Positions 35,685 to 44,943 of a DNA stretch of 64,000 nt are shown piece by piece (positions within the stretch are counted from its first letter, which is position 1; every line of letters begins with the position of its first letter). The position numbers were made by a program, and so were the translations under genes. The DNA lies in the NCBI GenBank assembly GCA_965215995.1, contig OZ244128.1, positions 5,518,001 to 5,582,000 of the forward strand, given 5' to 3'. A model generated the notes under the pieces. It was not told the origin of the DNA and made no database searches. It saw only the letters and a list, made by a program, of their open reading frames with translations. The stretch is from SZUA-309 sp965215995 (GTDB lineage Bacteria > Pseudomonadota > Gammaproteobacteria > Pseudomonadales > Azotimanducaceae).

Positions 35685-37480
35685 TACATGTAATCTCCCT
35701 GGATGCTCGAGGTGATCTTGGAGAGGTACATGTCCTGCATGGACCCGCCTTTGATCGCCATCGGGTAGACGTGCTCATGGGGATCCACCCAGACGTCGAC
35801 GAACACCAGACGGTTCTTGAGCGCCGGGCTGAACGCTTCGTCCATAACCGCGTCCAGATCCGCTGCGTTCTCCACCTTGAAACCGATATGACCGAACGCT
35901 TCGACCAGGGTTTTGAAATCCGGTAGCGAGTCACTGTAGGTGCTCTGGGAGTGGCGACCGCCGTACTGCATGTCCTGCCACTGCTTGACCATGCCGAGGG
36001 CCTGGTTGTTCAGCGCGATGATCTTGATCGGCAGGCCATACTGCAGACAGGTGGACAGTTCCTGCATGTTCATCATGAAGCTGCCCTCGCCGGTTACGCA
36101 GGCGACCGTGGCGTCTGGAAAGGCGAACTGCACCCCCATCGCAGCCGGCAGCCCGAAACCCATGGTGCCGAGGCCGCCTGAGTTCACCCAGCGCCGCGGC
36201 TTGGCGAATTTGTAGTACTGGGCGGCGAACATCTGGTGCTGGCCCACATCCGAGGTGACAAAGGCATCGCCGCCGGTGGCCCGGTACAAGGACTGGATCG
36301 CCTGCTGCGGCAGGATGGGCTTTTCCGGGTCGACGGCCAGGTTGTGGTCGAGACCGTGACTGGCCCGCCAGACGTTGATCCGCTCCCACCACTCGGTGAG
36401 TGCCTCCGAGTCCGGCAAGGTCACATCGTTGGCCGTCAGGCTCTCCACCGCAGCGTTCAGATCTTCGAGCACGCTGGCGACCTGACCCACGATCGGAATC
36501 TGAGCCTCGATGATTTTCGAGATGGATGCCGGATCGACGTCGATGTGGATGACGGTGGCGTCCGGACAGAACTTCTCCGGATTGTTGGTCACCCGGTCGT
36601 CGAATCGGGCACCGACCGCGAGGATCACATCCGCATGGTGCATGGTCATGTTGGCTTCAAAGGTACCGTGCATGCCGAGCATGCCGATGAATTGGTCGTC
36701 ATCGCCCGGAAAGCACCCCAGGCCCATGAGCGTGTTCGTGACCGGGTAGTTGAGCCTCTTCGCAAGCCGGGTCAGTGCTTCCGTCCCATCCCCGGTGATC
36801 ACACCGCCGCCAGCGTAGATCACCGGGCGTTTGGCATTCACCAGCGCGGTTGCCGCTTTGCGGATCTGCCGCCCGTTGCCTTTCACCGCCGGGTTGTAGG
36901 AGCGCAGCTTCATGTTCTTCGGGTAGCTGTAGGTGGCCAGTATCTCCGGATCCGTAGTGTCCTTCGGTACGTCGATCACAACCGGCCCCGGACGCCCGGT
37001 AGTCGCGATGTGAAAGGCCTTCCATACCATGACGGGGATGTCCTCGGGCTTCTTGACGATGAAGCTGTGCTTCACCACGGGCCGCGAAACGCCCACCATG
37101 TCCGTTTCCTGGAAAGCGTCGGTGCCGATCACGTTGTTCGGCACCTGACCCGAGATCACCACGATTGGAATGGAGTCCATATAGGCCGTGGCAATGCCGG
37201 TCACCGCGTTGGTGGCACCGGGTCCGGATGTCACCAGCACCACACCGGGCTTGCCGGTGACCCGAGCATAAGCGTCCGCCATATGGGTCGCGGCCTGCTC
37301 GTGACGCACCAGAATGTGCTCGATCTTCTGCTGCTTGAAAATCGCGTCGTAGATGTGCAGCGCCGAGCCGCCCGGATAGCCGAAGATGTACTCCGCGCCT
37401 GCATCCTGCAGAGCGCGGATGAGCATCTCGCCGCCGGAAATCTGCTGCTCGGCTGAGTCGTCTCGCTGGTCAGTTGCCAC
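35684..37480 (-). CDS. ilvI: Acetolactate synthase large (catalytic) subunit
   Basis: Thiamine-diphosphate enzyme joining two pyruvates, or pyruvate and 2-oxobutyrate. The 598-residue protein shows the active-site Glu in HILVRHEQAATHMADAYAR (near residue 68), GPGATNAVTG, and the ThDP/Mg motif GEGSFMMNMQEL ending in NN (about 460-485). The start is GTG at 37480. No obvious leader peptide with isoleucine/leucine/valine codons was found upstream, so regulation is not visible. Also called ilvB or ilvG in other species. Confidence 0.96.
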   Translation of the reverse strand: MATDQRDDSAEQQISGGEMLIRALQDAGAEYIFGYPGGSALHIYDAIFKQQKIEHILVRHEQAATHMADAYARVTGKPGVVLVTSGPGATNAVTGIATAYMDSIPIVVISGQVPNNVIGTDAFQETDMVGVSRPVVKHSFIVKKPEDIPVMVWKAFHIATTGRPGPVVIDVPKDTTDPEILATYSYPKNMKLRSYNPAVKGNGRQIRKAATALVNAKRPVIYAGGGVITGDGTEALTRLAKRLNYPVTNTLMGLGCFPGDDDQFIGMLGMHGTFEANMTMHHADVILAVGARFDDRVTNNPEKFCPDATVIHIDVDPASISKIIEAQIPIVGQVASVLEDLNAAVESLTANDVTLPDSEALTEWWERINVWRASHGLDHNLAVDPEKPILPQQAIQSLYRATGGDAFVTSDVGQHQMFAAQYYKFAKPRRWVNSGGLGTMGFGLPAAMGVQFAFPDATVACVTGEGSFMMNMQELSTCLQYGLPIKIIALNNQALGMVKQWQDMQYGGRHSQSTYSDSLPDFKTLVEAFGHIGFKVENAADLDAVMDEAFSPALKNRLVFVDVWVDPHEHVYPMAIKGGSMQDMYLSKITSSIQGDYM

Positions 37481-37822
37481 GGTAATGTCCGCTCATGGAT
37501 CAGTTAGTTTACTTTTCGGTCTGCGCCGCTTTTCTGATTACGGTTCGCTTGTTTTGCGCTCCAGCCCGGCAGCCTCCAGAGCACGGTCTCAACCAGACTG
37601 TAACTGATTGATTTCTGGGAGTTTTGGCCCGAGCGCTACCGAAAAGGCGGGTATTCTTGGGGTTCGCACCCGACATGTCAACGAAAGTGAGAATCAGGTA
37701 ACAATATACGCTCCAACTGCCACTCTGACGCTGTTTGCGGAAGGGCTACAATGTGCGTACTGAGGAATTGGTCAATCTGGCCGATACGACTGGTGAGGCC
37801 AGGAAAAAGGAATGCACGGATC
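37481..37822. other. Intergenic region between ilvI and the DUF4124 gene
   Basis: This 342-bp stretch carries no gene. It must hold the minus-strand ilv operon promoter and the plus-strand promoter listed separately. I found no convincing -35/-10 pair for ilv, no terminator and no branched-chain leader peptide. Confidence 0.7.
37725..37752 (+). promoter_or_regulatory. Putative sigma-70 promoter of the DUF4124 gene
   Basis: A -35 CTGACG (four of six) and a -10 TACAAT (five of six) separated by 16 bp, about 70 bp before the ATG at 37823. Read by eye only. Confidence 0.5.
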
Positions 37823-38308
37823 ATGAAGACCCCTCGACTGGTTATCGCACTGGTTGCCGCCCTGCTGGCTGTGTCCAGCCTGCCTGCTGGTGCAGACAAG
37901 ATCTACCGTTGGGTCGACGAGAACGGGGTGGTCAACTACACCCAGCAGAAACCTCGGGATACGGAATCGGAAGCCATCGTGACCAACACGGGCGCACCCA
38001 GAACGGTAAGCGAAACCGCGCCAGCGCCCATAGCCACCAGCGCCGCCACGGGTGAGGAGCTCTCGCCGGAACAGCAGAAGATGCTGGACGGCCTGCGCGC
38101 CGCCGAACAGGCCCGACAGGATGAGATCGCGCAGATCAAGGCAGACAACTGCCAGCAATCCCGCGACGTCCTTTCCCGCCTGACCCTGAAAAACCGGATC
38201 CGGGTAAAAGATGCGAACGGTGAGTACGCCATGATGCCGGAAGATGAGCGCCAGCGAAGGATCAGCGAGGCTCAGAAGAACATCGCCCTCTACTGCGTGC
38301 CTGCCTGA
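37823..38308 (+). CDS. Periplasmic DUF4124-domain protein
   Basis: A 161-residue exported protein. Signal peptide MKTPRLVIALVAALLAVSSLPAGA is followed at once by the DUF4124 motif DKIYRWVDENGVVNYTQQKP (about residues 25-44). The rest is Ala/Glu/Gln-rich and helical, with CQQSRDVLSRLTLKNRIRV and a final ALYCVPA, the usual tail of these proteins. Function is unknown; family members are common in gammaproteobacterial envelopes. ATG at 37823 was chosen because the signal peptide starts there. An array of 18-bp repeats begins 2 bp after its stop. Confidence 0.85.
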   Translation: MKTPRLVIALVAALLAVSSLPAGADKIYRWVDENGVVNYTQQKPRDTESEAIVTNTGAPRTVSETAPAPIATSAATGEELSPEQQKMLDGLRAAEQARQDEIAQIKADNCQQSRDVLSRLTLKNRIRVKDANGEYAMMPEDERQRRISEAQKNIALYCVPA

Positions 38309-38310
38309 CG

Positions 38311-38382
38311 GTATCCGTGGCTACTAACGTATCCGTGGCTACTAACGTATCCGTGGCTACTAACGTATCCGTGGCTACTAAC
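38311..38382. repeat. 18-bp tandem repeat x4 between convergent genes
   Basis: Four identical 18-bp units (gtatccgtggctactaac) head to tail. The last copy includes the TAG stop of pgeF, which runs from the other side. At that end a perfect 6-bp inverted repeat with a 4-base loop (38373-38388) spans the stop codon; the other copies form the same hairpin with one mismatch. No T-run follows, so it is not a classic terminator. Confidence 0.92.
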
Positions 38383-39106
38383 GTAGCCAGGCAAGCGTTG
38401 CCATCCGTCCCGTCTGCCCTTCCCTTCGGTAGGAATAGAAGCGCTCGGTATCCCAGGTAGACAGGCCGGATCGGTACACCTCCCGAATCCCCAGCCCTGC
38501 CAGCTGCAGCGCCGCAAGCCGCGAAAGATCGAGATAGCCTTTGCCAGGCAGCGGCCCACGACGCAGGGCCTGCTCGTATTCGGCTTCTTTTCGCGCCACC
38601 CGCTCGAGCACCTCCTCCCCGACCTCGTAGACATCGGCGCCGATGGCAGGCCCCAGCCAGGCCACTTCCGGCCGGATCGGCATGGCTGCCACCGTTTCCG
38701 CGAGGATCCCGTCCACCAGCCCCCGCCAGCCGCCGTGGGCGAGGGCAACGATCCTTCCCGCTTTGTCGCCGAGCACCACCGGCAGGCAATCAGCCGTCAG
38801 CACGGCCAGCACCTGACCCCGCTCTGCGGTCCAGACCGCATCGGCGCGTGGCAGTGCTTCCCGGCCCGCTTCCACCACCCGTACGCCATGCACCTGCTCG
38901 AGCCACTGCACAGGGAGCCCGCCGAGGTGTCGGGCGAGGATTGCCCGATTGGCGGCGACTTGCGCCGGATCGTCTCCCACATGGTCCGCCAGATTGAATC
39001 CGCTGCAGGCACCCTGGCTCACCCCACCCGTTCTGGTGGTGGTCAGCGCTCGCAAGTGCTCCCCGTACGGCCAGTTCGCTTCAACCCATGCGATCGGCTC
39101 AGTCAT
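38378..39106 (-). CDS. pgeF: Peptidoglycan editing factor PgeF (YfiH, multicopper-like laccase fold)
   Basis: Homologue of E. coli YfiH/PgeF, which clears mis-incorporated serine from peptidoglycan precursors; the family is often annotated as polyphenol oxidase or as purine nucleoside phosphorylase-like. The metal site is visible: H73 in LEQVHG, C107 in TADCLP and H124 in AHGGWRG. The usual GPCIG motif is GPAIG here (near residue 152), a Cys-to-Ala change. The end FYSYRREGQTGRMATLAWL is normal. Its start overlaps the rluD stop by 8 nt (ATGACTGA), as in the known rluD-yfiH pair. Confidence 0.93.
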   Translation of the reverse strand: MTEPIAWVEANWPYGEHLRALTTTRTGGVSQGACSGFNLADHVGDDPAQVAANRAILARHLGGLPVQWLEQVHGVRVVEAGREALPRADAVWTAERGQVLAVLTADCLPVVLGDKAGRIVALAHGGWRGLVDGILAETVAAMPIRPEVAWLGPAIGADVYEVGEEVLERVARKEAEYEQALRRGPLPGKGYLDLSRLAALQLAGLGIREVYRSGLSTWDTERFYSYRREGQTGRMATLAWLR

Positions 39107-40085
39107 CCTTAACAGCTACCTCCCGATCCACCCGCAGCGCTTCAATCAAACGGCTCAGGTCGTCGGGTATTGGCGCGCTGAACTCCAGAGCCTCACCGGA
39201 CGCAGGGTGGTTCAGACCAAGCATCCAGGCGTGCAACGCCTGCCTCGGAAACGACCGCAGGTGAGTGATCAGATCGCTGGCAGCCCCTGGCGGCAGCCGG
39301 CCTCGGGCGCCATAGCGGCGATCTCCGACCAGCGGATGGCCCAAGCTGGCGAGATGCACCCGGATCTGGTGGGTTCGCCCCGTGGCAAGCTGGGCTTCAA
39401 TCAGCGTGTGAACCCGATAGCGCTCCTGAACCCGCACCCGGGTGAGCGCCGGTTTGCCGTCTTCCCGCACTGCCTGCCGGGTTCGGCTTCGGGGATCCCG
39501 TCCGATGGGCGTATCGATGTCCCGCCCGGCGACCATCCTGCCTTCGCACACGGCCAGATATCGGCGTTCGATGTCCCGGTTCTGCAGGTCGCGCACCAGT
39601 TGCGTATGAGCCTCCCGCGAGGCGGCGACCACCAGCAGACCACTGGTGTCTTTGTCCAGGCGGTGAATGATCCCGGCTCGAGGCAGGTTCGCCAGTGCTG
39701 GCCGGTGCTGGAGTAACCCGTTGACCAGCGTCCCATCCGGATTTCCGGCACCGGGATGGACGACCAGGCCAGCCGGTTTGATCACCACCAGCAGATCGTC
39801 ATCTTCGTGCAACACGCCGAACTCGACCGGTTGGCCGCTAGCCCAGTCCGCCGCCGGCTCGGCAAGAACATCCAGCTCCAGGCGCTCACCGCCAATCAGC
39901 TTGGTTTTCGGTTTGACTACCGCGCCATCGACTTTGAGTGCCCCCTCACCCAGCCAGCGGCTCAACACGGCTCGGGAGAACTCATCGAAAAGTAAGGCGG
40001 CAACCTTGTCTGCCCGCTCCCCGGCGAGTGCCACCGGCACTTCTGCCGTTCTTCTAATCCGGGTCGATCGTTCAGCAGGATCCAA
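39099..40085 (-). CDS. rluD: 23S rRNA pseudouridine synthase RluD
   Basis: Makes pseudouridines 1911, 1915 and 1917 in helix 69 of 23S rRNA. The 328-residue protein has an N-terminal S4 RNA-binding domain (about 15-75), then the catalytic domain with D144 in HRLDKDTSGLLV. ATGRTHQIRVHLASLGHPLVGD and LHAWMLGLNHP complete the RsuA/RluA-family pattern. Divergence from bamD (yfiO) is the known gammaproteobacterial arrangement and supports RluD over RluA or RluC. Confidence 0.94.
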   Translation of the reverse strand: MDPAERSTRIRRTAEVPVALAGERADKVAALLFDEFSRAVLSRWLGEGALKVDGAVVKPKTKLIGGERLELDVLAEPAADWASGQPVEFGVLHEDDDLLVVIKPAGLVVHPGAGNPDGTLVNGLLQHRPALANLPRAGIIHRLDKDTSGLLVVAASREAHTQLVRDLQNRDIERRYLAVCEGRMVAGRDIDTPIGRDPRSRTRQAVREDGKPALTRVRVQERYRVHTLIEAQLATGRTHQIRVHLASLGHPLVGDRRYGARGRLPPGAASDLITHLRSFPRQALHAWMLGLNHPASGEALEFSAPIPDDLSRLIEALRVDREVAVKDD

Positions 40086-40111
40086 GTGGTCTGACGTTGG
40101 CGGGATGGAAG

Positions 40112-40139
40112 TTGCAACGGTACGCTAAATCGTTAAATT
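40112..40139 (+). promoter_or_regulatory. Putative bamD promoter with short inverted repeat
   Basis: A -35 TTGCAA and a -10 TAAATT, 16 bp apart, upstream of bamD and between the divergent rluD and bamD. An inverted repeat with arms cgctaa and ttagcg (40123-40143) overlaps the -10 and could be an operator. Weak, read by eye. Confidence 0.3.
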
Positions 40140-40203
40140 AGCGAAACTTTTTCCGCACCCTGCGATCGAGGTTGCATTGATCATACGCTCCCCGGATACC
40201 CCG

Positions 40204-41139
40204 ATGGCGCCACGCTTCGCCAAGGCCACGCTCGTCATCGTGCTGCTGCTGACAACCGCCGCCTGCTCGTCGATTCCGTTCTTCGGCAAGGACAAAGAAA
40301 AGAAGGACTTCGAACAGGAGGACATGAACACCACGGAGCAGATTCTTTACCGGAATGCGCAACGGAGCCTCCGTTCCGGCAACTACTCCGTGGCCATCGA
40401 ATCCCTGCAGCGCCTGGAAGCCCGTTTTCCCTTCGGCCGCTATGCGGAGCAGGCGCAGCTGGAGATCATCTACGCCCACTACATGGCCGCATCCTACGAG
40501 TCGGCCCGGACGGCGGCAGACCGGTTCATCCGTCTGCACCCGAGCAACCCGCACATCGACTATGCCTACTACCTGAAAGGTCTCGCCGCCTTCAGCAAGA
40601 ACAAGGGCCTGATGGACCGTATCTTCGCCTCGGATCCGGCGAAACGGGACGTGACCTCAGCCCGGGATGCCTATGCCGACTTCGCTACCCTGCTCGCCCG
40701 CTACCCGTCGAGCCAGTACGTGCCTGATGCGCGTCAACGGATGCTCTACCTGCGTGACCTCATCGCCCAGGCTGAGCTGTACGTTGCCGACTACTATATG
40801 CGTCGTAGAGCCTATGCGGCCGCCAGCAATCGAGCCCGCTACGTGGTGGAAACCTATTCCAAATCCGAGGTGGCGGCAGACGCCCTGGCGGTCATGATCG
40901 AGGCCAACTACCGGCTGGGGCTCGAAGATGCCGCCAACGATGCCCTGCGGGTGCTGGCCATGAACTTCCCCGACTATCATGCCTTCGATGAGAATGGCGC
41001 TCTGGTGCTGAAGGACCAGATTCGCAATCGGGACCGCTCGTGGACCAATCTGATCACCTTCGGTCTCCTTGATCGGCCGAAGGTGCCGCCACCCATTACC
41101 ATCGAGCAGCCGGAGGGAACGGATCCGTTTGACGCCTAG
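40204..41139 (+). CDS. bamD: Outer membrane protein assembly factor BamD
   Basis: Essential lipoprotein of the BAM complex that folds outer-membrane beta-barrels. The lipoprotein signal ends in the lipobox TTAACSS (the first Cys near residue 20 when counted from the ATG at 40204). Five TPR-like repeats follow, with YRNAQRSLRSGNYSVAIESLQRLEARFPFG and ARTAADRFIRLHPSNPHIDYAYYLKG being typical. I chose ATG 40204 over the TTG at 40177. The 311-residue length is slightly longer than E. coli BamD because of a C-terminal extension. Confidence 0.95.
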   Translation: MAPRFAKATLVIVLLLTTAACSSIPFFGKDKEKKDFEQEDMNTTEQILYRNAQRSLRSGNYSVAIESLQRLEARFPFGRYAEQAQLEIIYAHYMAASYESARTAADRFIRLHPSNPHIDYAYYLKGLAAFSKNKGLMDRIFASDPAKRDVTSARDAYADFATLLARYPSSQYVPDARQRMLYLRDLIAQAELYVADYYMRRRAYAAASNRARYVVETYSKSEVAADALAVMIEANYRLGLEDAANDALRVLAMNFPDYHAFDENGALVLKDQIRNRDRSWTNLITFGLLDRPKVPPPITIEQPEGTDPFDA

Positions 41140-41154
41140 CAGCCTGTTGAATAG

Positions 41155-42783
41155 ATGGTGATCACCTACCGCGCTGAGATTCTCGATGAGGTGGAACGCC
41201 GCCGACTCGAGCTCAGCATCGGCCTGCTCCGGGTCTACAACTACTATCGGGTTCTGGTCGGCCTCGGGCTCCTGGCCGCCGCTTCCCAGACGCTGATCGG
41301 CACCCGCTTCGGTCAGCTGGACATGGGTGCCTTCTACCTGATCACAGGTACCTACACGCTGATCAATCTGCTCTCTGCGCTCGCCCTGCAGTTACTACCC
41401 GCCCGGCTCTACAAAAGCGATCTGCCCGCTCTCAGTCTGGTGCTGTTCGACATACTGATGCTGACGGCGCTGACCTTGTTTTCCGGAGGCGTGTCGAGTG
41501 GCATTGGCGTGCTGGTGCTCGTGTCCGTGGCCATTGGTTCCATCCTGGTAACCGGCCGGCTGGCCAACCTGTTACCCGCCATAGCCACCATTGCCATACT
41601 CTACGCGGAGTTCTACATCTCTCTGTCTTTCCCGGACCTGCACGACGACTACTTTCAAGCCGGGATTCTCGGTGCCCTGTACTTCACTGCGGCGCTGTCC
41701 ATTCAACGCATCTCGCAGCGGGTACGGCTGAACGACTTACGCGCTCTCACCCAGGCGGCCGAGCTGGCCGATCTGGAAAGGGTCAATCGGCAGATCGTGC
41801 AACGCATGCGGACCGGCATCGTCCTGGTCGATCATGAAAACCAGATCCGCATGGCCAACCAGTCGGCGCTCGCCTTGATGGGTCAGATGCAGGAAGAAGG
41901 GACCACCCACCTGCCGGATGCCCTGCTACATCATCTCCTGGACTGGCGCGAAGATACTCAGCTGCGGATCTCGCCGTTCCACATCCGCCAGGACACCCCC
42001 GAAGTCCGGGTCGCCTTCTCTGCGGTGCGGACAGACGATCCAAATGGAGACGTGACCATCTTTCTCGAGGATACGGGCGAGATCCAGCAGCAGGCGCAAC
42101 AGCTGAAACTGGCAGCCCTCGGTCGGCTTTCCGCCAGCATCGCCCACGAGATCCGCAATCCCCTGGGTGCCATCAGTCACGCAGCGCAACTGTTAAGTGA
42201 GTCACAGAATCTGGATCAAGGTGATGCCCGCCTGACAGACATCATCCACAGTCATTGCCAGCGAATGAACAGCGTCATAGAAAATGTGCTGGAGCTGTCA
42301 CGGCGGCGGCCGCCCACGCCGGTTAGACTGACCCTCAGTGATTTTCTGGATGAATTCAGGACCGGATTCATCGAGTCAGTCGAAGACGCAATCATCGAGA
42401 TCGACGTGGAACCGAGGGACACGGAAGTGCGGGTCGATAAGAGCCAGCTGGAGCAGGCGCTCACCGCTCTGGTGGAAAACGGCACCCGCTACAGCAAGGA
42501 AGCCGGCAAGGAACCGTACGTGCGCCTGGAAGGCGGCATGGATCCGCGCACGGAACGCCCGTTCCTGAATGTGATCGACCGGGGACCGGGGGTGCCGGAA
42601 GACAAGCTGGCTAAGCTCTTCGAACCCTTCTTCACCACGGAAGCATCCGGCACCGGCCTCGGGCTCTATATCTCCCGGGAGCTCTGTGAAGCCAATCAGG
42701 CACGGCTCAACTATCAGCCACAGCCGGATGGCGGGAGCTGCTTCAGGATCTCGTTCGCTCACCCGGATCGGATTACAGCCTGA
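41155..42783 (+). CDS. pilS: Two-component sensor histidine kinase PilS
   Basis: Sensor of the PilS/PilR system that controls pilin transcription with sigma-54. Six membrane helices lie in the first 190 residues, then a PAS-like region (about 210-310). The dimerisation domain has phospho-acceptor H331 in SASIAHEIRNPLGAIS. The ATPase domain has the usual N, G1 and G2 boxes (VIDRGPGVPEDKL and GTGLGLYIS). Length 542 and the six-helix input match PilS rather than other kinases. It is joined to pilR by a shared base (TGATG). Confidence 0.94.
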   Translation: MVITYRAEILDEVERRRLELSIGLLRVYNYYRVLVGLGLLAAASQTLIGTRFGQLDMGAFYLITGTYTLINLLSALALQLLPARLYKSDLPALSLVLFDILMLTALTLFSGGVSSGIGVLVLVSVAIGSILVTGRLANLLPAIATIAILYAEFYISLSFPDLHDDYFQAGILGALYFTAALSIQRISQRVRLNDLRALTQAAELADLERVNRQIVQRMRTGIVLVDHENQIRMANQSALALMGQMQEEGTTHLPDALLHHLLDWREDTQLRISPFHIRQDTPEVRVAFSAVRTDDPNGDVTIFLEDTGEIQQQAQQLKLAALGRLSASIAHEIRNPLGAISHAAQLLSESQNLDQGDARLTDIIHSHCQRMNSVIENVLELSRRRPPTPVRLTLSDFLDEFRTGFIESVEDAIIEIDVEPRDTEVRVDKSQLEQALTALVENGTRYSKEAGKEPYVRLEGGMDPRTERPFLNVIDRGPGVPEDKLAKLFEPFFTTEASGTGLGLYISRELCEANQARLNYQPQPDGGSCFRISFAHPDRITA

Positions 42784-44228
42784 TGGAAGCCGCACGCAAG
42801 CACGCTCTGATCGTCGATGACGAACCGGACATCCGGGAGCTCCTCGAGATCACCCTTGGCCGCATGGCCATCGATACTTCCGTGGCTGCGGACCTCGCCG
42901 CCGCCAGGGCTCTCCTCGACGACAACGACTTCGACCTCTGCCTTACGGACATGCATCTGCCGGATGGCAACGGCCTGGAACTGGTGAACCACATCGCAGC
43001 GCTCAAGCCCAACCTGCCTGTGGCGGTGATTACCGCCTTCGGCAGCATGGATACCGCGATCAGCGCCCTGAAAGCCGGGGCGTTCGACTTCGTGCAGAAG
43101 CCCGTGGACCTGGAGCAGCTGCGTAGCCTGGTCGATACGGCGTTGAAGGTCGCGCCCATGGACGAAACCGGTTCCGCCAGCACCAGGCTGATCGGCGAAT
43201 CCGAGCCCATGCAGGCGCTGCGAGCGCAGATCGGCAAGCTGGCGAGAAGCCAGGCACCGATCTACGTGAGCGGAGAATCCGGCTCCGGTAAGGAAGTGGC
43301 CGCACGACTCATTCACGAGCAGGGCCCTCGCGCCGAAGGACCCTTCGTGCCCGTCAACTGTGGTGCGATTCCCAGCGAGCTCATGGAAAGCGAGTTCTTC
43401 GGCCATCTGAAAGGTAGCTTCACCGGCGCGGTGGCCGACAAAGCCGGCCTGTTCGAAGCAGCCACCGGCGGCACGCTGTTCCTGGACGAAGTCGCCGATC
43501 TGCCGCTTTCCATGCAGGTGAAGCTGCTGCGCGCCATTCAGGAAAAGAGCGTGCGGCCGGTGGGTTCTGCGGATGAACGACCAACGGACGTACGCATCCT
43601 CTCCGCAACACACAAAGACCTGGCCGGCGAAGTAGCAGCCGGCCGATTTCGACAGGATCTCTACTACCGCCTGAACGTAATCGAGTTGCCAATGCCGAGC
43701 CTGCGGGAGCGGCCTGCCGACATCTCGCTGCTGGCCGAGCAGATTCTCGATCGCCTGTCCCAGGACTATGGCAACGACAAGCCCAAGCTGTCCCGAGAGG
43801 CGCTGACTACTCTGGAAGCCTATGCTTTCCCCGGCAACGTTCGAGAGCTGGAGAACGTGCTGGAGAGAGCGTTCACCCTCTGTGAGGCAAACCGTATCGA
43901 GCCGGACGATCTGCAGCTCGGGCCTGTTGGCGAGCAGCCACTCCGGGTGCTCGACCCTGCCTCAGCCGGGCCCACGGAACCAGACGGCCCTGCCGAGCCT
44001 GTGGCCAGAGAAGGCGATGGTGCCGCCACAGCGGCAACCGACGAGGTGCCCGACACTCCGGCGCTGGCCCCTGGACAATCGCTGGAAGACTATCTGGAAG
44101 CCGTGGAGAAGAAGCTCATCACCGAGGCGCTCGAATCCACCCGCTGGAACAAGACGGCGGCAGCTAAGAAACTCGGGATCACCTTCCGGGCGTTGCGATA
44201 TCGGCTGCAGAAGCTGGATCTGGAGTAA
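42783..44228 (+). CDS. pilR: Sigma-54-dependent response regulator PilR
   Basis: An NtrC-family activator of pilin genes. The receiver domain has D56 in LTDMHLP. The AAA+ domain has Walker A GESGSGK (164-170), the sigma-54 contact loop GSFTGA (211-216) in place of GAFTGA, and Walker B LFLDEV. A Fis-type helix-turn-helix ends the protein (NKTAAAKKLGITFRALRYRLQKL). An unusually long Pro/Ala/Glu linker (about 388-425) separates the AAA+ domain from the DNA-binding domain. No clear -24/-12 promoter was seen upstream of the minor pilins here. Confidence 0.94.
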   Translation: MEAARKHALIVDDEPDIRELLEITLGRMAIDTSVAADLAAARALLDDNDFDLCLTDMHLPDGNGLELVNHIAALKPNLPVAVITAFGSMDTAISALKAGAFDFVQKPVDLEQLRSLVDTALKVAPMDETGSASTRLIGESEPMQALRAQIGKLARSQAPIYVSGESGSGKEVAARLIHEQGPRAEGPFVPVNCGAIPSELMESEFFGHLKGSFTGAVADKAGLFEAATGGTLFLDEVADLPLSMQVKLLRAIQEKSVRPVGSADERPTDVRILSATHKDLAGEVAAGRFRQDLYYRLNVIELPMPSLRERPADISLLAEQILDRLSQDYGNDKPKLSREALTTLEAYAFPGNVRELENVLERAFTLCEANRIEPDDLQLGPVGEQPLRVLDPASAGPTEPDGPAEPVAREGDGAATAATDEVPDTPALAPGQSLEDYLEAVEKKLITEALESTRWNKTAAAKKLGITFRALRYRLQKLDLE

Positions 44229-44352
44229 GCGTTCCGGCGCGGCCGATCGCCGTGTATCGTCCCGGCACCCACCCGCTCAACTTACCGGTCCGATTTCTCA
44301 CACCCACGGAGGCCATTGATCCGCTGTGCATCTGCCGTTCCGCCCCTAGCCT

Positions 44353-44943
44353 GTGCGGGTGGCAGATCGTGTTTTCAGCAAAGGTCGATACTTCACTGCC
44401 TTCACCCTGGTGGAGCTGCTGATCACCCTCGCCATCGCCGCCGTGCTGGCCGGTCTGGCCCTTCCTGCCTTCAATGACCTCATCGAACGTGTGCACGGGA
44501 CCAGTCGGGTCAACGACCTGGTCGGCATCGTCCGCTTCGCCCGGCATGCGGCGATCGATGGAGGTCGCTGGGTCACCCTCTGTCCTGCGATCGATGAGAC
44601 CTGCACCAACAGCACAAACTGGGAAAGCGGCATCATGGTGTTCCAGGATCGAAACCGGGATGGTAGCCGACAGGTGGAGGAACCCGTGCTCGGTTACCTG
44701 CCACAGCTGGACGAGGGCGAGCGACTGAGCTGGCGCTCATTTCGGCGCAAGAACTTCCTGCAGTTCCGTTCGGAAGGCTATACGAACTGGCAGAACGGCA
44801 GCTTCCACTACTGCCCGGCCAGCGGAGATGCCCGCTACGGCAAGGTGCTGATCGTCAACATCCAGGGCCGCACGGCCCCTTCTGTGGATGCGGACGGCGA
44901 TGGGATCGATGAGCAGGCCAACGGCAGACCGTTGGTCTGCTAG
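44353..44943 (+). CDS. fimT: GspH/FimT-family minor type IV pilin
   Basis: A 196-residue pseudopilin following pilR on the same strand, as fimT does in P. aeruginosa. The prepilin segment is AFTLVELLITLAIAAVLAGLALPAF, then the GspH-type globular domain with VGIVRFARHAAIDGGRWVTLCP. The residue before the cleavage Phe is Ala instead of the usual Gly. The start is GTG at 44353 (an in-frame stop lies just upstream), giving a 16-residue leader; no good Shine-Dalgarno is visible. Its stop codon sits in an 18-bp repeat array. Confidence 0.86.
   Translation: MRVADRVFSKGRYFTAFTLVELLITLAIAAVLAGLALPAFNDLIERVHGTSRVNDLVGIVRFARHAAIDGGRWVTLCPAIDETCTNSTNWESGIMVFQDRNRDGSRQVEEPVLGYLPQLDEGERLSWRSFRRKNFLQFRSEGYTNWQNGSFHYCPASGDARYGKVLIVNIQGRTAPSVDADGDGIDEQANGRPLVC

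Noticed and set aside
36236..37456. Plus-strand 406-codon open frame opposite ilvI
   Set aside because: Antisense to ilvI with no protein-family features. The same holds for 33977-35203 opposite ilvC.
38311..38382. CRISPR array
   Set aside because: Repeats are directly adjacent with no spacers and no cas genes nearby.
38262..38789. Open frame with ATDTLV repeats
   Set aside because: It only translates the 18-bp tandem array and the wrong frame of pgeF.
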